Under the pieces are notes generated by a model, which saw nothing but the letters and a program-made list of their open reading frames with translations, ran no database searches and was not told where the DNA came from. This document shows, in pieces, positions 1-7,674 of a stretch of DNA of 64,000 nt (positions within the stretch are counted from its first letter, which is position 1; each line of letters opens with the position of its first letter). The DNA is from Rhodococcus rhodochrous (GTDB lineage Bacteria > Actinomycetota > Actinomycetes > Mycobacteriales > Mycobacteriaceae). The DNA lies in contig NZ_CP027557.1 of the NCBI RefSeq assembly GCF_014854695.1, forward strand, positions 4,938,891 through 5,002,890, given 5' to 3'. A program made the translations under genes and the position numbers.

Positions 1-287
1 TTGGTGATGGCGGCTGCGACGCTGCCGCCTCCCCCACCCCACATCATGTTCGACCAGCGCAGTTCGTCGATCAACAGGGCACCGCCGATGATGGCGCCGT
101 CGTTGGGGCCACCCGCATAGGAGACGAAGCCGTCGATCTCACGAGGATCGATGCCCGCATCCGCACAGGCCTCGAGGATCACTTCCAAGGTCATGCGCTT
201 CTCGCTGTGCGGGGCCTCGCCGCGGCGGTAGTGCTGTTCGGCGACTCCGACGACGGCGGCTGCCCCGCGCATGATGTCGGCCCTCAT
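1..287 (-). CDS. Thiolase-superfamily protein, N-terminal part (runs off window)
   Basis: The first 95 codons of a thiolase-like (SCP-x/acetyl-CoA acetyltransferase type) protein are present. The ATG at 285-287 follows an AAGGAG-type ribosome site. Visible family features are the GVAE motif near residue 16, the 'ACADAGI..REIDG' helix and the Gly-rich 'WGGGGGSVAAAI' stretch. The catalytic Cys/His region lies outside the window. The start overlaps the stop of the DUF35/OB-fold gene by ATGA, so the two are translationally coupled. Thiolase plus DUF35 pairs in actinobacteria include the Ltp2/ChsH2 steroid side-chain retro-aldolase, so an aldol-lyase role is as likely as a true thiolase role; this is inference. 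Confidence 0.85.
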   Translation of the reverse strand, partial: MRADIMRGAAAVVGVAEQHYRRGEAPHSEKRMTLEVILEACADAGIDPREIDGFVSYAGGPNDGAIIGGALLIDELRWSNMMWGGGGGSVAAAIT

Positions 288-739
288 CGGTCTTCTCCTT
301 CGGAAATCGCGCCGGCGCGACGCCAGCGCAGGAGCGGCCAGGCAGAACCGTCGACGCGCTCGAAGCTGCCGACCACACGGTCGCCGATCGCGGGATCGGC
401 TTCGATGTCGTCGTTGAGGATTCCCAGAACCCGGCGGCCACCGGCGTGCGGCAGTTCGACGAGCACGGTCACGTAGGGGAGGTTGTTCGCGTACTCCTCC
501 ATGTACGGGTACCAACTGCGATTCCAGCTGTAGACGGTGCCGGCCGGTTCGACGGTCTCCCATCCGATGTCGAAGCTGTGGCAGTGCCCGCAGATCGCCT
601 GCGGGCCCCAGATCCACGTGCGGCAGGATGTGCACCGTTGCAGTCGCAACTCGCCGGCGACGAGGCCGTCCCAGTACTGCTGGTCGAGTCCGTCGGGGGC
701 GGGGCCCCACGGGGCCGACACGGGTTCGGTCGCGGTCAT
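284..739 (-). CDS. DUF35/OB-fold acyl-CoA-associated zinc-ribbon protein
   Basis: This 151-residue protein has an N-terminal rubredoxin-like zinc ribbon (C36, C39, C50, C53) followed by an OB-fold, the classic DUF35 architecture. Such proteins are small partners of thiolase-like enzymes and of MaoC-type hydratases, and bind the CoA moiety. The start chosen is the ATG at 737-739, which overlaps the upstream SnoaL stop (ATGA). A longer in-frame extension to 790 lies inside that upstream gene and is not needed. The gene is coupled by another ATGA to the thiolase-like gene downstream, so the pair probably forms one complex. The family is clear; the reaction is not. Confidence 0.88.
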   Translation of the reverse strand: MTATEPVSAPWGPAPDGLDQQYWDGLVAGELRLQRCTSCRTWIWGPQAICGHCHSFDIGWETVEPAGTVYSWNRSWYPYMEEYANNLPYVTVLVELPHAGGRRVLGILNDDIEADPAIGDRVVGSFERVDGSAWPLLRWRRAGAISEGEDR

Positions 740-1053
740 CGCTGTGCCCCCTCTTCGGGCGAGAAGTTCTCCAACCTCGCTGCCAGCCAACGGCCGTCGT
801 GCAGCTCCCAGATGGAACGCAGCCCGATCGAACGGTCGCTCATGTCGTAGACGGTTTCGCCGATCATGAGGTCGCCGTCCGCGCGAACATTCTTGATCGC
901 GTAGCTCTTCGGTGCTTCACGCGGAGTGTCCACGCCTTCGAAGACCTGCGGAAGGTTCTCTCGGACCATGTCGGCGAGTGCCGCCTTCATGTCTCCGCTC
1001 GCCACATGACCGACGTGTTGCTCGTACAGGGCACGGAAGTCCTCGACCGTCAT
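736..1053 (-). CDS. SnoaL-like / nuclear transport factor 2-like protein
   Basis: This 105-residue protein has the size and pattern of a single SnoaL-like (NTF2-fold) domain. It has an N-terminal helix 'MTVEDFRALYEQHVGHVASGD' pattern and a C-terminal sheet containing 'WELHDGRW'. NTF2-fold proteins act as isomerases, hydratases, cyclases or binding proteins, so no reaction can be assigned. It is the first gene of a minus-strand operon SnoaL, DUF35, thiolase-like with overlapping stops and starts. The shared AT-rich promoter motif lies at 1103-1121, about 50 bases upstream. Confidence 0.75.
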   Translation of the reverse strand: MTVEDFRALYEQHVGHVASGDMKAALADMVRENLPQVFEGVDTPREAPKSYAIKNVRADGDLMIGETVYDMSDRSIGLRSIWELHDGRWLAARLENFSPEEGAQR

Positions 1054-1102
1054 TGCATACTCCTCGTTCGCCGGACGCCGCTCGCGCGCCCCATCACTTG
1101 CA

Positions 1103-1121
1103 CTTAACCTTATTGCGTTAG
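1103..1121. promoter_or_regulatory. Candidate regulon operator, copy 1
   Basis: This AT-rich island sits in GC-rich DNA upstream of the SnoaL operon. On the plus strand it reads CTTAA-N10-TTAG, continuing into ATTA. The same TWAA-N10-TTAG layout recurs upstream of other operons up to 22 kb, with weaker copies near 26 kb. It lies between the gene start at 1053 and the end of the preceding gene at 1138. Operator status is inferred from recurrence only. Confidence 0.5.
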
Positions 1122-1137
1122 ATTACTGCCGTCAACG

Positions 1138-2619
1138 TCACACGAGACGGAACTGACCGTCGGACGTAATTTCGACGCGTTGACCTGCGATGTCGTCGTC
1201 CACGAGCCGTGTCAGATCGTCGCCGGCAACAGTCGTGGCGAGCGTGCGTTCTCCGGTCCCAGTGCGGGCGGCGAGGAAGCCGCGCTCCGGTTCACCGTCG
1301 CGGTTGTAGACGACCGTCCACGACTCCGCCGTGGCCGGCCCGTCGTACGAAACCAGTGCCGTCGTACGCGGCTCTGAGTCGACCTCGGCCTGCACGTCCA
1401 TCCGCCGGAAGCCATCGGCCGGAGGCTCGGTGGAGTACACCCCCATCGCATGCTTCGTGAGATAACCGCTGTTCGCGGTGACCAGCCCGAACGAGCCGGG
1501 GGTGTCGCGCAGTCGCGTCATCATCGTCGCGATCGAATGCCCGACATAGTTGTTCCACGGGCCACCACCGAAGGTCAGACCACCGGTGACGGTGAGCGGT
1601 CGCGCCGGATCGTCGAGCGCGAGCCCGAGTTCGTTCGCCGCGACCTGCACTGCCGACGGAAAACAGGAGTAGACGTCGACATACTCGACCCGGTCGAGTC
1701 CGATGCCTGCGAGTTCGAGTGCCCTCGCGCCCGCGATGCGGATCGCCGGCGAGCGGTCGAGCGCGGCCCGTTCGGCGATCGCAAAGGTATCGTGCGACTC
1801 GGTGCCGGAATGCGGAAATACCCAGCGTTCCCGCGGAATTCCCAAACGGGTCGCCGTTTCCACCGAGCACATCAGAAGAGCCGAACCCTGATCGACCATG
1901 TTGTTCGAGTTCAGCAACTTCGTATAGGGCGTCGAGATCATCCGGTTGTCGGGTGACGGCGTCGCGATCTCCTCGGCCGTGTACTCGCGTTGCACCCACG
2001 CGTTCGGATTCTTCGCCGCGACCGCACTGAAGCGCGCCCACAGTCCACCGATGAAGTCCTGGTGCTCCGCGAGCGAACGTCCCGCCGACACACGCAGCGC
2101 CTGCTCGAAGAGAGGGTAGACGTACGAAGGGCGGTCGAGGCCGATGCGGCGTTCGCTCTCCGCCGCCATGGGCACATCGGTGACCATGATCTCTGCGGTG
2201 GGAACCGACTCGTCCTGAACCGTCCAGTCCGGACGCAACTTCCGAGCCCGCATCTTCGTCCGGGTCCGTCAGGCTTCTGCGCCACCGATGAGCACCACAT
2301 CGGCCCGACCTGCCGCGATGTCCTCGGCCGCACCGTTGACGAAGACCTGCGGGGTGCTGCCACCGTTGCCGGAATATCCGGTGTGCCGGACGGTTGCGCC
2401 GATGCGCTCACCGACGAGGGCACCCGGGTCGCGGTAGCGCCACGACAACAGGCCGACCACACGCACCGAATTGACGAGTTCGAGCAGTTTCGCCGCCCCG
2501 GCGTCGTCTGCCGCGACACGGGCTGCCCGCACGATCAGATCGACCGGTTCCACGCCTCCGTCACGCTCGTCGACCTGGCCACACCCGACCAGAATGGGCA
2601 TTCTCGGGTCCAGGTTCAC
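1138..2619 (-). pseudogene. Thiolase-like acetyl-CoA acetyltransferase interrupted by an in-frame TGA
   Basis: One continuous reading frame encodes a ~493-residue thiolase-type protein, but codon 117 (2269-2271) is TGA. The N-terminal piece begins at a GTG (2617-2619) that overlaps the stop of the LLM gene (GTGA) and contains 'PILVGCGQV', ending 'IGGAEA'. Translation after the stop, 'RTRTKMRARK', continues the same family, including 'TVQDESVP' and the C-terminal OB-like domain. A Trp normally fits after GAEA in this family as I recall it, so TGG to TGA is the simplest explanation. A restart at ATG 2251-2253 could make a 371-residue piece without the N-terminal fold. A sequencing error is also possible. 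Confidence 0.8.
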
Positions 2620-3653
2620 GATTGCACCGCCTCCAGAATCCGTTCCCTGTTCTCGGGCTTCGGCCATCCACCCAGGATGAGGGTGGTGAGACAGGTGGGC
2701 TTCCACTTGGTTTCGATTTCCTCGATGATCTTGTCGGCGGGGCCGACGAGGGCTACGTCCTCGACCATCTCGGTCGGCACGGCCTGCGCTGCGAGGTCGG
2801 GCCGTCCACTCAGATAGAGCTCCTGGATCTCGGCGCAGGCGTCACCCCAGCCCATCCGCACGAACACATCGTTGTGGAAGTTGGCGCCCTTCGCGCCCAT
2901 ACCGCCCGCGTACAGCGCGACCGTCGGTTTCAGCCGCGCGGCGGCCTTCTCCACGTCGTCGTTCTCGACCAGCCAGCACACGTTCGCGATCTCGAAATCG
3001 TCCTGGGTGCGCCGCGCGCCTTCTCGCGCGAATCCGTCCGCGAGAGCGGCACGGTAGAACTCGTCGCTTTTGGGCGAGAACCACAGCGGGGTCCAGCCGT
3101 CGGCGATCTCCGCCGCCAGCGCCACGTTCTTCGGACCCTCGGCTCCCATGTAGATCGGAATGTCGCTGCGGAGCGGGTGGACGATCGACTTGAGCGGCTT
3201 CCCCAGACCCGTGCCGCCCTGGACGGGCAGCTGGTAATGCCGTCCCGAATAGGTGACCGGCTCTTCACGAGCCCACACCTTGCGCATGATCTCGATGTAC
3301 TCGCGCGTTCGTTCGAGAGGTCGCGGATAGGGCTGCCCGTACCAACCCTCGACGACCTGCGGGCCGGACGCCCCGATTCCGAGAATCACGCGTCCCCCGC
3401 TCAGATGATCGAGGGTGAGGGCCGCCATCGCCAATGTGGTGGGCGGCCGCGCGGAGATCTGGCATACCGATGTCCCGAGCTTGATGTTCGATGTGCGGGC
3501 GCCCCACCAGGCCAGCGGAGTGAGCGCATCGGACCCGTACGTTTCTGCGGTCCAGAAGCTGTCGACTCCGAGTTCTTCTGCCTCGGTGAGGATTCGCTCG
3601 ACGTGCCGGGGCGGGCCGGAGCCCCAGTAGCCGGCAGCAACTCCTACTTTCAT
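2616..3653 (-). CDS. LLM-class (F420-dependent) oxidoreductase
   Basis: This 345-residue protein has the bacterial luciferase-like TIM-barrel pattern. It shows 'AEELGVDSFWTAETYG' near residue 28, a 'KLGTSVCQISARPP' strand, 'GRVILGIGASGP' near 87 and 'PIYMGAEGPKNVALAAEIADGW' near 170 (broken here by position only). In mycolic actinomycetes this subgroup generally uses F420 and not FMN. The substrate is unknown. It sits between a crotonase gene upstream and the interrupted thiolase downstream, with a GTGA overlap to the latter, so it belongs to the catabolic operon reading from about 4509 down to 1138. Confidence 0.88.
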   Translation of the reverse strand: MKVGVAAGYWGSGPPRHVERILTEAEELGVDSFWTAETYGSDALTPLAWWGARTSNIKLGTSVCQISARPPTTLAMAALTLDHLSGGRVILGIGASGPQVVEGWYGQPYPRPLERTREYIEIMRKVWAREEPVTYSGRHYQLPVQGGTGLGKPLKSIVHPLRSDIPIYMGAEGPKNVALAAEIADGWTPLWFSPKSDEFYRAALADGFAREGARRTQDDFEIANVCWLVENDDVEKAAARLKPTVALYAGGMGAKGANFHNDVFVRMGWGDACAEIQELYLSGRPDLAAQAVPTEMVEDVALVGPADKIIEEIETKWKPTCLTTLILGGWPKPENRERILEAVQS

Positions 3654-3693
3654 ACGAACCTCATCGTTTCCTGCGGTGTCCTCGGGTGGGCGG

Positions 3694-4509
3694 TCAGTGG
3701 TTCCGGAATTCGGGGGGCCGCTTCTCGAGGAACGAGACGACGGCCTCCTTGTGGTCGCGCGTGAGCGAGCTCAGGATCTGGGTGCGGTTCTCGAGATCGA
3801 TCGCTGCTCGCATACTGGGTGTTTCGAGGTTCGACCACATGACCTCCTTGGTCATCCAGACCCCGAACGGGCTGTTCTGCGCGATCGCCTCGGCGGTGTC
3901 CAATGCGGTATCGAGCAGGGTGTCGGCGGGCTCCACGGACGAGACGAGCCCGATGCGTTCGGCCTCGGCTGCGTCGATGGACCGGCCGGTGAGCATGATC
4001 TGAGCTGCGCGGGAGAAGCCGATCATCCGGGGCAGCAGCCAACTCATTCCGATGTCGCAGTTGGACAGGCCCCGCCGAATGAATGCGGCGTGGAAGACCG
4101 CTTTTTCCGAGGCGATGCGGATATCCGCCATGAGCGCCAGCGACATACCGCCGCCGGCTGCCGCGCCGTCGACCGCCGCGATGATCGGGGCGCGGGTACT
4201 ACGGAATGCGTCGACCAGCCCGGCGATGTGCTTCTGCACTCTCAAGCCGAGTTGGGCGCGACCTTCCCCTTCTGTCGTCCCTTCGGGTGTTCCGTATCCG
4301 CGCAGGTCCAGCCCTGCGCAGAAGGCCCGACCCTCGCCGGTGAGGACGATCGCGCGGGTTGTGGAGTCGTCTCGAACCTCGTCGAGGACCCCGTGCAGTG
4401 CCTCGATGAGGTCGACGTTCATCGCGTTGAGCTCGTTCGGGCGGTTGAGCCGGATCAAGAGAATTCCCGGCCGCGGACGTTCGGTCAGGATCGGTGTTTC
4501 ATCGGCCAT
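3694..4509 (-). CDS. Crotonase-family enoyl-CoA hydratase/isomerase 1
   Basis: This 271-residue crotonase has the oxyanion-hole segments 'GRAFCAGLDLRGYG' near residue 70 and 'AAAGGGMSLALMADI' near 120. At the second catalytic region it reads 'GLSNCDIGMSW', so the canonical hydratase Glu pair is not obvious, and isomerase, dehalogenase-like or hydrolase chemistry is possible. The ATG at 4507-4509 has GGGAG 8 bases upstream and is preferred over an upstream in-frame ATG at 4542. It heads the minus-strand crotonase, LLM, thiolase operon and is divergent from the SDR gene at 4602, with a shared operator candidate in the gap. Confidence 0.88.
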   Translation of the reverse strand: MADETPILTERPRPGILLIRLNRPNELNAMNVDLIEALHGVLDEVRDDSTTRAIVLTGEGRAFCAGLDLRGYGTPEGTTEGEGRAQLGLRVQKHIAGLVDAFRSTRAPIIAAVDGAAAGGGMSLALMADIRIASEKAVFHAAFIRRGLSNCDIGMSWLLPRMIGFSRAAQIMLTGRSIDAAEAERIGLVSSVEPADTLLDTALDTAEAIAQNSPFGVWMTKEVMWSNLETPSMRAAIDLENRTQILSSLTRDHKEAVVSFLEKRPPEFRNH

Positions 4510-4547
4510 GTGACTCTCCCGGATGTGACGGACTCGACACACGCAGG

Positions 4548-4565
4548 CTAATGACTTTAGATTAA
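4548..4565. promoter_or_regulatory. Candidate regulon operator, copy 2 (divergent promoter)
   Basis: CTAA-N10-TTAA lies in the 92-base gap between the divergent crotonase and SDR genes. It includes the TTTAGATTAA core. One site here could control both the 4509-to-1138 operon and the SDR/Mo-oxidoreductase operon. It is supported by repetition of the motif at other promoters in the island. Confidence 0.5.
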
Positions 4566-4601
4566 AAGCTCAAGGATCCACCACGACCGAAGGAGTCGAC
4601 G

Positions 4602-5444
4602 ATGACCGATCTCGAAGGCAAGGTTGCGGTGGTGACAGGAGCCGCCAGCGGTATCGGCGCGGCTACGGCGCGTGTCTTCGCTCAGCGCGGAGCCCACGTC
4701 GTCGTCGCGGACATCGACGAGAAACGGGGCCGGAACGTAGCCGCCGAACTCGGCCGGCGAGGCGTCTACCTGCATACCGACGTCCGCGAGGAGTCCGATG
4801 TGGCCGCAGCCGTCGCACTTGCCGTAGAGCAGTTCGGGCGACTGGACTGCATGATCAACAATGCGGGCCGCGTGGGCGCCTGGACTTTCCTCGAGGACAC
4901 ATCGCTCGAGGAATGGGAGGACGGCTTTGCGGTACTTTCACGCAGCGCATTTCTCGGAACGAAGCACGCCGCTCGCGTCATGCGCGACCAGGGCTCGGGC
5001 AGCATCGTCAACGTGTCGAGCGTTGCCGGTATCCGGACCGGTTTCGGCCCCCACCCCTACAGCGCAGCAAAGGCTGCCGTTCTCCAGCTCACGCGTACCG
5101 CGGCGGTGGAGCTCGCCGAGTTCCGCATACGCGTCAACGCGCTGATCCCCGGTGGTGTCGCCACACGGATCGTCGGCCACGGCGCCGGACTCGAGGACGA
5201 AGCGCTCGACCGCAGTGTCGACGCCGTTCGACGGAGCCTCACGAAGTTCCAGCCCATTCCGAGGGCCGGGGAACCCGACGACCTCGCCCATGCCGCAGCT
5301 TTCCTCGCCTCCGACGATTCCGAATTCGTCACCGGCCAGACGCTCGGAGTGGACGGGGGCCTCGCCCTGGGCAAGAAGTGGCCCTCGAACTACCGGGCGG
5401 AAGCACAGGCCGCTTCGACCCGTGTCATGGTCGAGGACAGTTGA
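4602..5444 (+). CDS. SDR-family NAD(P)-dependent oxidoreductase 1
   Basis: This 280-residue classical short-chain dehydrogenase has the cofactor motif TGAASGIG (residues 12-19), 'NNAG' near 87, catalytic Ser in 'NVSSVAG', and 'YSAAK' near 154. The 'VVVADID' acidic residue after strand 2 favours NAD over NADP. The ATG is preceded by AAGGAG. The C-terminal extension of about 25 residues is rather long for the family. Four bases separate its stop from the ATG of the first Mo oxidoreductase (5449), so the two are cotranscribed. A hydroxyacyl-CoA or alcohol oxidation step is plausible. Confidence 0.9.
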   Translation: MTDLEGKVAVVTGAASGIGAATARVFAQRGAHVVVADIDEKRGRNVAAELGRRGVYLHTDVREESDVAAAVALAVEQFGRLDCMINNAGRVGAWTFLEDTSLEEWEDGFAVLSRSAFLGTKHAARVMRDQGSGSIVNVSSVAGIRTGFGPHPYSAAKAAVLQLTRTAAVELAEFRIRVNALIPGGVATRIVGHGAGLEDEALDRSVDAVRRSLTKFQPIPRAGEPDDLAHAAAFLASDDSEFVTGQTLGVDGGLALGKKWPSNYRAEAQAASTRVMVEDS

Positions 5445-5448
5445 CCCG

Positions 5449-7587
5449 ATGACCGAGCATCGGGTCCACACGTTCTGCCGTCTCTGCGAACCGGCGTGTG
5501 GACTCGTCGCCACGGTCCGGAACGGCGCGGTCGGCAACCTGCAAACCGACCCGGATCATCCGATACACAAGGGATTCTCGTGCCACAAGGGCGTGCATTT
5601 CCTCGAGATCCATCGCGACCCGGACCGGCTCGACCGCCCGCTCAGGCGCGTCAACCCGCGGAGCGAGGAGGTCGGTGAATTCGTCGCCGTCGACTGGGAC
5701 GACGCCGTACGGGACATCGCAGACCGCCTGCGCGATATCCGGCAGCGTCACGGGCGCAATGCACTCGCCGTCTATCAGGGAAACCCCTCCGCGTTCAACG
5801 GCACCTACTACGCCAATGCAGCAGCGCTGGCGCGTGGCTTCGACACGAGGATGCGGTTCAGCGCGGGGACCCAGGACACATCCGCCAAGTACGCGGCCAG
5901 CGAGGCGATCTACGGAGCGTCGATGGCGCATCCGATCCCCGATCTGCTGCACACCGATTACTTCCTCTGCCTCGGTAGCAATCCTCTCGTCTCGCACATG
6001 ACCCTGATGCACATCTCGAACCCCATGGCCAAGATCAGGGCGATCAAGAAGCGCGGAGGGAAGACTCTGTTCGTCAATCCCCGGCGCATCGAGTCGTCCG
6101 GGCCGGATACGGGCGAGGTGTTGCTCATCAAACCCGATTCCGATTTCTACTTTCTCGCCGCGATCCTCCACGAGATCGTCTTCCGCATCGGATACGACCG
6201 CGCCGAAGTCGAGAAACACGCACGGAACATCGACGATCTGGTGGAGTTCGTCGGCAGATATTCCGCCGAACACGTGAGTGCGGCCACCGGGATAGCGGCC
6301 GACGACATCAGGCAGGTCGCCGACGACTTCTGCGCTGCACCTACCGCCGGCATCTACATGGCGACCGGAGTCAATCAGGGACGTCAGGGCGCCCTCGCGT
6401 ACTGGATGCTCAACATGATCAGCCTGTTCTCCGGCAATCTCGGGAGGCGCGGAGGAAACATCTACTCGCGCGGTATGAGCGACGTCGTACAGAACTCGAA
6501 GCGCAAACGGGAGGATCCCTTCTTCGAGGGCAGCCTGGGCGAGGTTCGCACCGTCAGCGGCGACCTTCCCGCGGCCAGACTCGCCGAGTACATCGAGAAC
6601 GAGAAGGATCCGATCCGGGCCCTGATCGTGATCTCCGGCAATCCACTGCTGTCGGTGAGCGGGGAAGAACGTATGCGGGCCGCGATGGCCGGCATGGAGT
6701 TGATCGTGACGATCGACCTGTATCGCACGGTGACCGGGGAGATCTCGGACTACGTACTTCCTGCCACGGATTGGCTCGAGCACGAGGATGTCAATTTCCT
6801 CAACACCATGGGCGTGGCCATGGAACCGTACGTCCAGTACACCCCGGCCGTCGTACCGCCCAAGGGCGACCGCCGCGACGACTGGTGGATTCTCGCCCGC
6901 ATCCAGCAGGAAATGGGAGTCCGGACGTTGCTCGACGATCCGGAACCGGCGCCGCTCGCCAACGCGGACGCCGCGATGCGCGAGGCCGGCCTCAGCATCG
7001 AACGGTTGAAGCAACTACCGTGCCAGACGGCGGTCCTGCCCGAGGCCGTCCCGTCACACGTCTTCACCATCGCCGTGCAACACGACGACGGCCTGATCGA
7101 TTGCTGCCCTCCGGTGTTCCGGCGTGCGTACCGCACCGCAGAAGACATCCTGGACGAATTGTCCGGCGAGAGCGCCGATCAACTCAAGTTGATCACGCGT
7201 CGCACCCATTACATGCTCAACAGCTGGCTCCACAATTCTTCCGTCCTGAAACAGTCTTTGCATCAGGACAATCCACTGTGGATGCATCCCGACGATGCAA
7301 CCCGGCGCGATCTGGCCGAGGGCGACGAAGTAAGGGTCTCGAATCGCTACGGTTCCGTGGACGCGACACTGGCATTCGACGAGGGCCTCAAGCCCGGAGT
7401 GGTCGCGATGACCCATGGATGGGGTCAGAAGACCGCACGCAGTCTTCGGACGGCAAGTCGACATCCGGGCACGAACGTGAACAGACTTTCCCCGGTGGGC
7501 GAGGCCGGGTACGACATCCTCAGCAACCAATCACACCTCACGGGGATCAACGTGGAAGTCACCCGTAGGGCACATCCCTTCACGTAG
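5449..7587 (+). CDS. Molybdopterin (bis-PGD) oxidoreductase 1, DMSO-reductase superfamily
   Basis: This 712-residue protein has an N-terminal [4Fe-4S] binding set C10-x2-C13-x3-C17...C45, the 'FLCLGSNPLVSH' pterin motif near 170 and a C-terminal molydopterin dinucleotide-binding domain ('MLNSWLHNSS' near 590, 'MTHGWGQKTA' near 650). At the position that aligns with the metal-ligating Cys/Sec of formate dehydrogenase it carries Asp143 (TQDTSAK). There is no Tat signal, so it is probably cytoplasmic. The ATG at 5449 lies 4 bases after the SDR stop; open frame continues upstream but overlaps the SDR. Hydroxylation, dehydrogenation or hydration (acetylene-hydratase-like) are all possible. The family is certain, the substrate unknown. 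Confidence 0.9.
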   Translation: MTEHRVHTFCRLCEPACGLVATVRNGAVGNLQTDPDHPIHKGFSCHKGVHFLEIHRDPDRLDRPLRRVNPRSEEVGEFVAVDWDDAVRDIADRLRDIRQRHGRNALAVYQGNPSAFNGTYYANAAALARGFDTRMRFSAGTQDTSAKYAASEAIYGASMAHPIPDLLHTDYFLCLGSNPLVSHMTLMHISNPMAKIRAIKKRGGKTLFVNPRRIESSGPDTGEVLLIKPDSDFYFLAAILHEIVFRIGYDRAEVEKHARNIDDLVEFVGRYSAEHVSAATGIAADDIRQVADDFCAAPTAGIYMATGVNQGRQGALAYWMLNMISLFSGNLGRRGGNIYSRGMSDVVQNSKRKREDPFFEGSLGEVRTVSGDLPAARLAEYIENEKDPIRALIVISGNPLLSVSGEERMRAAMAGMELIVTIDLYRTVTGEISDYVLPATDWLEHEDVNFLNTMGVAMEPYVQYTPAVVPPKGDRRDDWWILARIQQEMGVRTLLDDPEPAPLANADAAMREAGLSIERLKQLPCQTAVLPEAVPSHVFTIAVQHDDGLIDCCPPVFRRAYRTAEDILDELSGESADQLKLITRRTHYMLNSWLHNSSVLKQSLHQDNPLWMHPDDATRRDLAEGDEVRVSNRYGSVDATLAFDEGLKPGVVAMTHGWGQKTARSLRTASRHPGTNVNRLSPVGEAGYDILSNQSHLTGINVEVTRRAHPFT

Positions 7588-7593
7588 ACAAAC

Positions 7594-7611
7594 CTAACGT
7601 CTATAGCTTAA
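7594..7611. promoter_or_regulatory. Candidate regulon operator, copy 3
   Basis: CTAA-N10-TTAA lies just after the stop of the Mo oxidoreductase (7587) and about 64 bases before the MFS start. On the minus strand the core reads TTAGGTT. This suggests that the transporter has its own promoter within the same regulon. Confidence 0.48.
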
Positions 7612-7674
7612 TGTGGTGTACCTCACCGAATATCCGGGCATTCGCCCACCTCCTCCCCACACATGAGGTTCAGC

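Noticed and set aside
2269-2271. Selenocysteine at the TGA in the thiolase
   Set aside because: No SECIS-like hairpin was seen directly downstream, thiolases do not use Sec here, and a Trp codon fits the family position.
5425-7014. A 529-codon open frame antisense to Mo oxidoreductase 1
   Set aside because: Same reason as above: the coding strand has iron-sulfur and pterin motifs, and the antisense product has no recognisable domain.
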